Source: Promethearchaeota archaeon (GTDB taxonomy: Archaea > Asgardarchaeota > Lokiarchaeia > Sigyniarchaeales > SOKP01). From it: a stretch of 64,000 nucleotides of DNA. Of this stretch, positions 28,776 to 36,841 are shown in pieces (position 1 is the first letter of the stretch; each line of letters begins with the position of its first letter). The position numbers and the translations under genes are program-made. Under the pieces are notes generated by a model. The model saw nothing but the letters and a program-made list of their open reading frames with translations, was not told the DNA's origin and searched no databases. Location of the stretch: positions 290,084-354,083 of the forward strand of contig JAHPZA010000004.1 of the NCBI GenBank assembly GCA_019058445.1, given 5' to 3'.

Positions 28776-29948
28776 TCATTTATAAGAATCAATTCCCGCT
28801 TTAGCACCCATAAACAAGAAATCTACCATAGTCCCATTATAGTCATTTTCGATTTTATAATAGAGACCGTTGGGCGTGAAAGTAATGCCATAGATAAACT
28901 TTCTCATTTCACTCTGGAATGGGGATTCTTCAACATATTTTTTTATGAGGGGATGAAAGTGCGTCGGAACTTGTTTTGAATCATGACATGCTATACCAAA
29001 ACATAGGCGCTCAATTCTAGACGAATCCCAGCTAAAAGTATAATTAAGATGGGCAGCTTGACAACATCTTTCCATTATTTCTTCAGATGCAATCTCAAAA
29101 CCTATGTCTTTCACGAGCGCTTTGCATTTCTCAGGTGTCGCTGTGGAAGGATCTCTTAGCATAAAATAGATATTTGTTGTCTCATGTAAAAAATCAAAGG
29201 CAAAAACAGCAAAAACAAATAATTTATGTTTTTTGAAGTATTCTTCATAGGTTTTCATGCTTTGTGGAATATATTTCATTGAAAAAATGGAATCAATAGG
29301 ACCGGGGACGATAAACGGCCAGATCTTTGATAATCCATTCCTTGCATCCAAATCAACACCATAACCCAAAATATCAAACGTATCAAATACTTCTAATATC
29401 ATTTTGTGAATAGCGTGCCCATTTTTTTCGATTAACCCTTCATTTATAGCAACTGTATATGGATCTGGATCATGGACTATCATCATTTCCACATATCTGA
29501 CAGAGACATCCCTATTTTCAACTGGCTTAGTAGTAGTTCTAATTGATACTGGAGAACCTGAGAAAAATTTCTTATAGGCATTGAGTCCCTTCCAAATAGC
29601 ATCTTCATTACATTTTACTCCTGTAAGTACCCCAAGCTTTAAAATATCTTTTACCATTTGATTTAGATCATTATTACATTTAAAATCAGATTTGATTTTG
29701 GGTAAATATAGTTCATATTCGACACCTAAAGCTAATAAATCTTCTATCATAGTTGGTTGAAAAGCGGGGGGTGTCACTTCAAACAAAGCGATTATAAGAT
29801 CTATTTCTGCGACATTTTTCCCATTTCTTTCTATACATTTCTTTTCTGCGTTCTCAAAGAGCATAGGTTTTATGACAGGTCTTACCATTTCTGGAATTTT
29901 TAAAACTAAGTTATTATATAATTTTTTGACTTCTGGTTGCCATTCCAT
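28776..29948 (-). CDS. PCP_red domain fused to ABBA-type aromatic prenyltransferase
   Basis: The protein is 390 residues. Residues 1-80 are a PCP_red-type domain with the motif TPPAFQPTMIEDLLALGV. Residues 95-375 match the NphB/CloQ (ABBA-fold, PTase_Orf2) family by hand comparison: DPYTVAINEGLIEKNGHAI (162-180), TNIYFMLRDP (258-267), FSWDSSRIERLCFG (305-318) and YGITFTPNGLYYKI (353-366). Lys208, Asn259, Tyr303, Arg314 and Lys365 fall where NphB places pyrophosphate-binding residues, by recall. It should attach an isoprenoid to an aromatic ring without Mg-binding Asp-rich motifs. I know of no characterised archaeal member. Radical SAM genes flank it upstream. Confidence 0.82.
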   Translation of the reverse strand: MEWQPEVKKLYNNLVLKIPEMVRPVIKPMLFENAEKKCIERNGKNVAEIDLIIALFEVTPPAFQPTMIEDLLALGVEYELYLPKIKSDFKCNNDLNQMVKDILKLGVLTGVKCNEDAIWKGLNAYKKFFSGSPVSIRTTTKPVENRDVSVRYVEMMIVHDPDPYTVAINEGLIEKNGHAIHKMILEVFDTFDILGYGVDLDARNGLSKIWPFIVPGPIDSIFSMKYIPQSMKTYEEYFKKHKLFVFAVFAFDFLHETTNIYFMLRDPSTATPEKCKALVKDIGFEIASEEIMERCCQAAHLNYTFSWDSSRIERLCFGIACHDSKQVPTHFHPLIKKYVEESPFQSEMRKFIYGITFTPNGLYYKIENDYNGTMVDFLFMGAKAGIDSYK

Positions 29949-30011
29949 TTATTTTATTACCTCATTTTTTATTTTTAATTGACTTTTTTTGATTTCTATT
30001 TTTACTTGTAT

Positions 30012-31442
30012 TTATATTAGATATTTTGCGAATTGAATTTGGCTCAATTCAGCAAATCCTTCTGGATTATTAAAGCCAAGTCCTGGCATCATCCATCTAG
30101 GATTATTTATACCATACTCCCTAACCACTTGAAAGAGGTCAACCTCTTTGATTTTTGGAGAGATATAGAATTTTGGTTTTAGTAAATTTTCATTCTTTTG
30201 AATTACACCCTCTTGTTCAGCAATGAGTTGAAGAGGTGTATGAGGGTAGATTCTCATACCGATAAATACTATTACATCACCATCTCCTTGCCATAGGTTC
30301 CCTCTATAACTCTTTATTGTTTCTAACTGATTAAATGAAGCTCGAACCGTATCAAGAGTTTCTCCAGGTCCCCCAACTATAATATGAATTAATTGTTCAA
30401 TATCTAGCTCAAAGCATTTTTGTGAAGTGAGAATAGCTTCATCGGGGGAACGACTTTTTTTCATATTTCTTAACATCTCCTCTGAAAATGATTCTATTCC
30501 CGTTGCAAAATGTGAGGCACCGCTTTTTTTCATAAGGGGTATTAAATCAATAAACATTTTATTCGGCACATAATTCGCTCCCCAATTAATATCAACTTTA
30601 TGTTTTATAATTTCTTGACACGTTTCCTTTAAATGATTATAGTCTAAATTAAAAACACTATCTACAATAAACACATTTTGTATTTCATAATTGTTTACCA
30701 TTATATCAAGCTCCTCAGCAATTTTTTTTGGAGATCTATAACGAACAGTAGAGCCTTCAATGTACTTATAACTGCAGTAAATGCAATTCATTGGACATCC
30801 TCGTTTTGTTTGAATATTTCCCCAAGTAGGACCTGTTTTTTTCAATGGATCTATGAGATACGCTTCATTTTCAATCAACTCTCGTGTAGGAAATGGGAGC
30901 TTATCTAAATTTTCTATTCGCCATGGAGGTCTCTGATAATAGTGCCCCTTTTTATCGATAAAGCATATACCCATCTGAATTTTCTTTAAATCATTATGAA
31001 CTTTAAGCCGCTTCAGAATCTCGGCAAATACATATTCACCCTCACCTACTACTCCGATATCGTGTTTTAAATCTCTAAGGATTTCTTCTGAAAAAATTGA
31101 AAACCCAGCACCACCTAGAACTACTGGAATTTCTGGTTCTGCGATTTGCTTAATATATTGAATAATTCTTTTAACGGGTAGATAAAAAAATAAGTTTCCA
31201 GGGTAAGTTGTAGAATCAACATTCCGAATGGAAATACCGATTAAGTGAGGATTGAACTTCTCAATAGCGTTAGAAATGTCTCGTTTAACATCGTTACTGA
31301 GGGTTAAATCAAGTATTTTTACATCATGTCCTTGACTAATAAGATAAGCTGCAAGATATGCTTCTCCTAAAGGTGGGACCATTACATGGACTATTTCCCG
31401 ACTGCCAGAAAAGATTAATACACGCAAATTATCCATCCTCAA
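30012..31442 (-). CDS. B12-binding-type radical SAM protein
   Basis: The protein is 476 residues. The N-terminal 150 residues form a Rossmann-like cobalamin-binding domain (VPPLGEAYLAAYLISQGHDV, then VVLGGAGFSIF and VGEGEY). The radical SAM site is RGCPMNCIYC near residue 215, followed by the usual barrel (HFATGIESFSEEMLRNMKKS; IVGGPGETLDTV). Class B radical SAM enzymes methylate unactivated carbons or rearrange rings. It lies 12 bases after the PCP_red-radical SAM gene and 63 bases before the prenyltransferase, so it belongs to the same transcript. Its substrate is probably the pathway's aromatic or prenyl intermediate, by inference. Confidence 0.88.
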   Translation of the reverse strand: MRMDNLRVLIFSGSREIVHVMVPPLGEAYLAAYLISQGHDVKILDLTLSNDVKRDISNAIEKFNPHLIGISIRNVDSTTYPGNLFFYLPVKRIIQYIKQIAEPEIPVVLGGAGFSIFSEEILRDLKHDIGVVGEGEYVFAEILKRLKVHNDLKKIQMGICFIDKKGHYYQRPPWRIENLDKLPFPTRELIENEAYLIDPLKKTGPTWGNIQTKRGCPMNCIYCSYKYIEGSTVRYRSPKKIAEELDIMVNNYEIQNVFIVDSVFNLDYNHLKETCQEIIKHKVDINWGANYVPNKMFIDLIPLMKKSGASHFATGIESFSEEMLRNMKKSRSPDEAILTSQKCFELDIEQLIHIIVGGPGETLDTVRASFNQLETIKSYRGNLWQGDGDVIVFIGMRIYPHTPLQLIAEQEGVIQKNENLLKPKFYISPKIKEVDLFQVVREYGINNPRWMMPGLGFNNPEGFAELSQIQFAKYLI

Positions 31443-31454
31443 TTTTATTGTAAA

Positions 31455-32873
31455 TTATAACTTCGTTCTCTTTTCAATTAATTCGATTTCTTCTTCATGA
31501 GAAGCATTTATTTCGTTTCCATGATTATTTTCATGCCAACAGAAAGGGAATGACCCAAAAAAGTCACCTGTTATGTATTCTGCGGTCACACGACATCCTC
31601 CACCGCAATATTTAAGATGATGACATTTTGCGCATTTGCCTTTAATTTTTTTCCTGTCGCGTATATTCTTATAGAGCTGAGAATTTAAGATATCTTCAAA
31701 GTTATCCTTTAATCCATGACCAAGGGTTAATTTGGTAGGATATCCCGTTGGATATAATGTCCCTTCTACACCAACACCCATCATTGTTCTGCAAGCTAAG
31801 CACCCTACTCCCCATTCAAGTGCTGTGACTTCCTTATCATTCCTAAAACATTCCATAAAAGGCATCATCTCATAAATTTCATAAGCCGGTAAGGTTCCTG
31901 CTTCCCCTTCCCTAATCTTCTCAATCGCATGTTTATATTTATAATCATATAATCTCTTGTATTCCTCTTTATTCAGACCAATTTCATCCCAATGGATCGC
32001 AGCGCGATTTACTTTTACAATAGGCCTAAAAAAGGGTTGAGCCCCCCATTGTAATGATAAATCGTTGAGCTCCTGCAATTCATCAATATTTTGTTTCATA
32101 ACAGTTATAGATGCACACGCAAATAATCCGTATTTCAAACAATTTTTAATTGCTCTTTCAGCATATTCTAAGGAATTAGGAAAACCACGTATTTCATCAT
32201 TTTTCTTTGGATCAGTACTGTCAAAACTGACAAAGACATGACTTAATTCATTTTCTTTACACATTTTTGCAAATTCCTCATCAAATGCTACTCCATTGGT
32301 AATAATTGCATGATAGTATCCGTTTTCTTTACAATGTTTCATTAATTCACCAATGTCTTCTCTTAGAGTAGGTTCCCCGCCAAACCAAATGAAACAAGCA
32401 TGTCTACCTTGAGCTCTAAGTCCAGATTCTATATTATCCATTATTTGGCACCACTGTTCTTTTGTCAACTCCTCTCGAGGGGGCAGACCATCTGCAGCGG
32501 CACAATGCACGCATTTCATATTGCATCTATCTGTGACATACATCGCGAAATGAATATTTCCAGGATGAAAGGCTTTTTCCATTTTATCCCAGGATAATTT
32601 AAGTCGATCTCTTATTTCATTAATTTCAATATATCGCTCTACATCTATATCTAAGGATTTTAAATCTTCAACCATCATGGATTTAAAAGCTTCGGGGATA
32701 ATATCAAAAATTCCGGTAATTACATCTTCTTCATTCACATAAGATTCATTTCGTTCGATGCATCTTTTTTGAGCAGCTTCTATAATCATAGGTTTAACGG
32801 AAGGACGAAATCCTTCTGGCATTTTTTCTACGATTCTGGCAAATAATTTTTCTGTTTCTGGTTCCCATTCCAT
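31455..32873 (-). CDS. PCP_red-radical SAM-SPASM enzyme B
   Basis: The start is placed at ATG 32873 because all relatives begin MEW; a longer frame to 32915 overlaps the gene upstream. The PCP_red domain is at 1-78 (MEWEPETEKLF; IIPEAFKSMMVEDL), and the radical SAM site DRCNMKCVHC at about 115-124 is followed by a GGEPT motif. The SPASM region has KGKCAKCHHLKYCGGGC. Compared with paralogue A the Cys in VFPCDYP is Thr here (LYPTGYP), so one auxiliary cluster may be altered. It begins 13 bases after A and ends 12 bases before the B12-type gene. The reaction is unknown. Confidence 0.87.
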   Translation of the reverse strand: MEWEPETEKLFARIVEKMPEGFRPSVKPMIIEAAQKRCIERNESYVNEEDVITGIFDIIPEAFKSMMVEDLKSLDIDVERYIEINEIRDRLKLSWDKMEKAFHPGNIHFAMYVTDRCNMKCVHCAAADGLPPREELTKEQWCQIMDNIESGLRAQGRHACFIWFGGEPTLREDIGELMKHCKENGYYHAIITNGVAFDEEFAKMCKENELSHVFVSFDSTDPKKNDEIRGFPNSLEYAERAIKNCLKYGLFACASITVMKQNIDELQELNDLSLQWGAQPFFRPIVKVNRAAIHWDEIGLNKEEYKRLYDYKYKHAIEKIREGEAGTLPAYEIYEMMPFMECFRNDKEVTALEWGVGCLACRTMMGVGVEGTLYPTGYPTKLTLGHGLKDNFEDILNSQLYKNIRDRKKIKGKCAKCHHLKYCGGGCRVTAEYITGDFFGSFPFCWHENNHGNEINASHEEEIELIEKRTKL

Positions 32874-32886
32874 TAAGACCCACCCA

Positions 32887-34254
32887 TTATTTACAATTTT
32901 CATGTTCATGATCATTTTTATGCCAACAAAACGGGAGAGCCGCTAAAAAATCACCAGTTACGTTTTCAGCATGGACCCTACAGCCCCCACCACATAAATC
33001 AAGATGATGACAAGTTGAACATTTCCCTTTTATTTTTCTATCTCTAATTTTTTTAAACATTTCGGTTTCCATAATCTCATCCCAACTTTGCTCAAGAATG
33101 TTGCCTAAGGTTAATTCAGAGGGATAATCGCAAGGGAATACATCTCCATTGGTATCAATCCCAGAAATTGAGCGGCAGGCTTGGCATCCTGTGCCCCATT
33201 CGATCGCAGTCCTTTCCTCATCATTTATAGGACACTCCATGAATGGCACCATATCCCATGTATAGAATTTATTAAGAGCCGATGCTTCTCCTTTTCTGAT
33301 GGCTTCTATAGCGTTTTTATATTTGAAATCATAGAATTGTCGATATTCATCCATACTTAAGCCGATTTCGTCCCAATTTAAATCCGCCGAACGTTGTTTG
33401 ATCAGGGGTCTGTAAAAGGGAATTACGCCCTTAGAATCAAAATATTTTTTTAAGTCTTCTAATTCATCGAAGTTCTCTTTTTGTGCAGTTACATTAGCAA
33501 TGGTAAAAAGCCCATATTTTGAAGCTAAATTTAGGGCTTTTTCCGCCGCCTCGTATGCTTTTGGATGCCCTCTAATTTTTGCAGCCCGTTTAGGATCTGT
33601 ACTATCATAACTAATAAAAACATGGCTCATCTTAACATCTGCGCATAATTTCGCCAGTTCTTCATTAAATAAAATTCCATTAGTTGCAAGTGCTTGATAA
33701 TAGCCCTTTTCACCGCAATATTTTATTAAATCTTTAAGATCTTTACGAATAGTAGGTTCTCCTCCAAACCATATATAACAACCTCGACGACCGCGTTTTC
33801 GTAAGCTGAGTTCAAGATCCTCAATAATTTCAATCCATGTTTCCGTGGGAAATTCTGGACGTTTCTCCATTACTGCGGCAGCACAATGAAGACAATTTTG
33901 GTTGCATCGATCTGTGAGATATAAAGTGAAATGATATACTCCTGGTAAAAATGCACCACTAATTTCTTCCCAAGTACGAGTATAATTTTTCCTAATTTCT
34001 GACAATTTGATATATCGTTTTGTATCAATTCCTAATTTTTTCAAATCTTGGACAACTGTTGGTTGAAACGCCTCGGGAGTTATTTCAAATAGCGCGGATA
34101 ATAGATCATCCTTGCTTACATAACCAGAATTCCTAAGTCGTGCTGTTTTCTCAGCTGCTTCACGCAACATAGGTTTTACAGCCGCACGAAATGCTTCAGG
34201 TACTTGTTCTGTGATGGTTCCATACATTTCTTCAATATCTTCTTTCCATTCCAT
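32887..34254 (-). CDS. PCP_red-radical SAM-SPASM enzyme A
   Basis: The start is ATG 34254 with an AAGGTGA ribosome-binding site 7 bases upstream, not the GTG at 34263. PCP_red is at 1-80 (ITPEAFQPTVVQDLKKLGI at 58-76). The radical SAM cluster CNQNCLHC is at 117-124 and GGEPT follows. The SPASM domain has CQACRSI, VFPCDYP, CSTCHHLDLCGGGC and FCWH. It is about half identical by eye to enzyme B. Enzymes with this core modify peptides or build cofactors such as PQQ and heme d1. It lies 33 bases after a small membrane protein that ends in a possible separate short peptide. Confidence 0.88.
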   Translation of the reverse strand: MEWKEDIEEMYGTITEQVPEAFRAAVKPMLREAAEKTARLRNSGYVSKDDLLSALFEITPEAFQPTVVQDLKKLGIDTKRYIKLSEIRKNYTRTWEEISGAFLPGVYHFTLYLTDRCNQNCLHCAAAVMEKRPEFPTETWIEIIEDLELSLRKRGRRGCYIWFGGEPTIRKDLKDLIKYCGEKGYYQALATNGILFNEELAKLCADVKMSHVFISYDSTDPKRAAKIRGHPKAYEAAEKALNLASKYGLFTIANVTAQKENFDELEDLKKYFDSKGVIPFYRPLIKQRSADLNWDEIGLSMDEYRQFYDFKYKNAIEAIRKGEASALNKFYTWDMVPFMECPINDEERTAIEWGTGCQACRSISGIDTNGDVFPCDYPSELTLGNILEQSWDEIMETEMFKKIRDRKIKGKCSTCHHLDLCGGGCRVHAENVTGDFLAALPFCWHKNDHEHENCK

Positions 34255-34287
34255 ACTTTTCACCTTAATTTTTCCTTTTTTTTGAAC

Positions 34288-34353
34288 TTAATTATTTATT
34301 GAATTAAATAATAATACTATTTTATATTCAGAAGAATTACATTTTTTTTTCAT
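34288..34353 (-). CDS. Possible separately translated 21-residue peptide
   Basis: ATG 34353 lies in frame inside the end of the membrane-protein gene and has a strong GGGAGGA site 7 bases upstream. The 21-residue product starts MKKKCNSSEYK and ends NSINN. Its counterpart in the inverted duplicate has the same features (AGGAGG 8 bases before ATG 40738), so the internal signal is conserved. It sits directly before a radical SAM/SPASM gene, where RiPP precursors are usually found. It could equally be only the end of the larger protein. Confidence 0.35.
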   Translation of the reverse strand: MKKKCNSSEYKIVLLFNSINN

Positions 34354-35070
34354 TTTTGTATCCTCCCGTGTGATAGACTCATGAATATTAGGAGAAGTAT
34401 TAGTATTGGGAGGAAGACAACGTTTTTTTAAACCATAAATAAGGATTATTATAAAAACCAAACACAAATAAAATTTTTGTTGAAAATTAGAGATGTTGTG
34501 AAGTTTTAAATAGAATTTGTTATGCCGTGTAATGCGGATATAACTTTTGTTATTTCCATAATAGTTAGAGAGATTATTAATTCTTTTACTTAAAATCCAT
34601 TTTTTTCCTATTTTAATATTTAGAGATCTATTATTGCCTGTTGACAAATCCTCTAATTCAATTGCACTCTCAGGTTCGTTGGACTGACTTCGTAATTCTG
34701 CATTGTTTCTAAGATAGAGATCTAAAAAAGTAAACGTTCCTAAGTCATTCTTTAAGCACACATTTTTAACATAGTGATAAACACTAGAATCAATATGGAT
34801 AATTATGCTAATAATAATGAAGATATCAATTAACTGACCAATAGTTAGATGAATGAATTGATATTTTTCAGGTAAAAACCAGAAAAGGTTAATGTTAGGT
34901 ATAACTGGAAAAAAAAAAGAATTCCCTGATGTAAAATATTTCTCTAAAAAAGAAATTAAAACAGGAATATCCTTTAAAATCATGTAAATTATAGAAACTA
35001 AGAAAAAGGATGTAATAAAGATTAAAATCAAAATAACTTTTAATTTTTCAAGTTTATGATAATTTTTCAT
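34288..35070 (-). CDS. Small membrane protein, duplicated in inverted orientation
   Basis: The protein is 260 residues with three hydrophobic segments (about residues 12-32, 50-60 and 80-98), a hydrophilic middle and one further membrane segment (about 198-215) before a Thr/Pro/Ser-rich C-terminus. I recognise no family. A near-copy lies at 40021. The last 21 residues begin at an internal Met with its own GGGAGGA site, so a short peptide (see 34288-34353) may also be made. It is the first gene of the operon, 33 bases from radical SAM gene A. Confidence 0.65.
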   Translation of the reverse strand: MKNYHKLEKLKVILILIFITSFFLVSIIYMILKDIPVLISFLEKYFTSGNSFFFPVIPNINLFWFLPEKYQFIHLTIGQLIDIFIIISIIIHIDSSVYHYVKNVCLKNDLGTFTFLDLYLRNNAELRSQSNEPESAIELEDLSTGNNRSLNIKIGKKWILSKRINNLSNYYGNNKSYIRITRHNKFYLKLHNISNFQQKFYLCLVFIIILIYGLKKRCLPPNTNTSPNIHESITREDTKMKKKCNSSEYKIVLLFNSINN

Positions 35071-35358
35071 GTCTTTAACGCTCTACTTTCAACGAAATTT
35101 TAGATGAGTTTTACTTTTAAAGAATAATGTTTCAATATCTTGGTTAAATAAATTTGCAATTAATTAACTATTTATTATTATTGCTTTTTGAATTTTTTCA
35201 TCTATAATTGTCATTTTTGTAAGAAATAGTCCAATATAATTAAATTATGGTTAAAAAAGTGTAAGAATAAAAAAAATTAAAGGCTATATTATGTATAAAA
35301 TTTAATTATTTTTTATTTTGTCTATGAGCTTAATCTTATAAAATTGGAGGAGTCATGT

Positions 35359-36765
35359 TTGCGAATATTACTTATTAATCCAAATTATCCTAATGTTTTC
35401 ACATATGGGCCACAAGCAAGCATTCTCTTTCCCCCTTTAGGATTAGAATATATAGCAGCGTATATCGAAGATATTGCTGAAGTTCGTTTGCTCGACAATC
35501 GATTAAAAACAGGAAACTTAAGAATCATTGAAAAAACGCTGGAACAATTCCAACCAGATTATACAGGGATTAGTTGTAATTATTCATCTCAGATTAATAT
35601 TGCTTTGGGGATTGCAAATATTGCTAAAAAATGGGGTTCCCGAACTATTCTTGGAGGATGGCATCCTACACTAGTACCTGATGAAACTCTCGAACATTCC
35701 TCAGTGGATATAGTTATTAGAGGGGAAGGCGAATTGACTTTTCGGGAACTCATCCAAAAAAATAGCCCTATTGGAATCCAAGGTTTATCCTACAAGCAAA
35801 ATGGAAAGCAAATGCACAATCCTGATCGTGATTTAATGGATTTAAAACAGATTCGATGCCCTGACCGAGGCATTCGATTGTGTAGCGCAAATAAAACATA
35901 TAATTTCTTCGGATTTCCTGTAGAATGCATTGAGACTACCCGAGGCTGCCCTTACTCTTGTACATTTTGCTGCATCCACCATTTCTATAGGAATACATAT
36001 CGAAAACGCAAAGTTGAACACGTTATAACGGAATTAAATTCTAACGAGATACGAAATCGTGCTAGTCATATCTTCATTGTGGATGATAATTTTGTGGTAG
36101 ATCAAAAATTTGTCGCAGAGTTATGCGACGGTATAATCCAAACTGGCATCAATAAGTATTTTATGGCACAGGCACGCGTTGATATGATTGTTCATCATCC
36201 CGAAATTTTCAAGAAGATGGCTGATGCAGGATTTATTTATCTTTTTTTAGGTCTGGAAAGTTTTTCAGATCGCATCTTAAAGAAATTAAATAAACGTATT
36301 AAGTTTCAAGAAATTAAGTCAGCTTTGAGGATAGCTCATGATTATGGTTATGTTGTCCAAGGAAATATAATATTGGGTGCCGATCTCGAAGATACAAACA
36401 GAGATCTCCAATCTGTAATTGATATTACTAAAATTTTAGATATAGATTTCCCTACCTTCTCTATGCTGACACCTCTTCCTGGAACGAGCTTGATGGAAGA
36501 AGTAATGGAAAGAAACCTCTTACTCACTAATGAGTGGCATAACTTCAACTGGTCAGTTCCCGTTATTAAATATCCTAATCTATCAGCAAAAGAAATGAGT
36601 GATTATTTAGCCATGGCCTATGAAAAAACCTTTACCTTTAAAAGAGCTCAATTAGGATTAAAAAGGTTGGTTTTTGATCGAGGCGTAAAATTTCACATGT
36701 CTCGAATGAAACTCAATGATCTTATAAAAATAAGCGCTCACATGCTTAAAAATCTATGCAGATAA
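35359..36765 (+). CDS. B12-binding-type radical SAM protein
   Basis: TTG 35359 is taken as the start: a GGAGG site lies 8 bases upstream and the product then begins MRILLINPNYP, as in relatives; TTG at 35344 overlaps that site. The cobalamin-type domain covers about 1-150 (LGLEYIAAYIED; ILGGWHPTLVPDE) and the cluster is TRGCPYSCTFC. The radical SAM barrel has FLGLESFSDRIL and NIILGADLEDT. It lies between the two arms of the inverted repeat. Methylation or carbon-carbon coupling is the family's usual chemistry; the substrate is unknown. Confidence 0.85.
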   Translation: MRILLINPNYPNVFTYGPQASILFPPLGLEYIAAYIEDIAEVRLLDNRLKTGNLRIIEKTLEQFQPDYTGISCNYSSQINIALGIANIAKKWGSRTILGGWHPTLVPDETLEHSSVDIVIRGEGELTFRELIQKNSPIGIQGLSYKQNGKQMHNPDRDLMDLKQIRCPDRGIRLCSANKTYNFFGFPVECIETTRGCPYSCTFCCIHHFYRNTYRKRKVEHVITELNSNEIRNRASHIFIVDDNFVVDQKFVAELCDGIIQTGINKYFMAQARVDMIVHHPEIFKKMADAGFIYLFLGLESFSDRILKKLNKRIKFQEIKSALRIAHDYGYVVQGNIILGADLEDTNRDLQSVIDITKILDIDFPTFSMLTPLPGTSLMEEVMERNLLLTNEWHNFNWSVPVIKYPNLSAKEMSDYLAMAYEKTFTFKRAQLGLKRLVFDRGVKFHMSRMKLNDLIKISAHMLKNLCR

Positions 36766-36841
36766 CTTTCCAATTTTAATTTCTTATGCATTGGGCAATT
36801 GTTATCAGTTTATCCTTTTAAATAACTCAATCATTAAACTT

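Larger units (their letters stand above)
34143..35312. repeat. Inverted repeat, left copy (about 1.17 kb)
   Basis: This copy matches 39780-40949 in the opposite orientation. It covers the 5' part of the PCP_red-radical SAM gene A, the whole membrane-protein gene and its upstream region. Matching ends include GTGTAAGAATAA with TTATTCTTACAC and the AGCTGATAAAACAG-like PCP_red end. The two copies have diverged visibly, so the duplication is not recent. Confidence 0.7.

Noticed and set aside
32874..32915. N-terminal extension MIMNMKIVNNGWVL of radical SAM gene B
   Set aside because: It overlaps the end of gene A, and all relatives start at MEW, so ATG 32873 is the better start.
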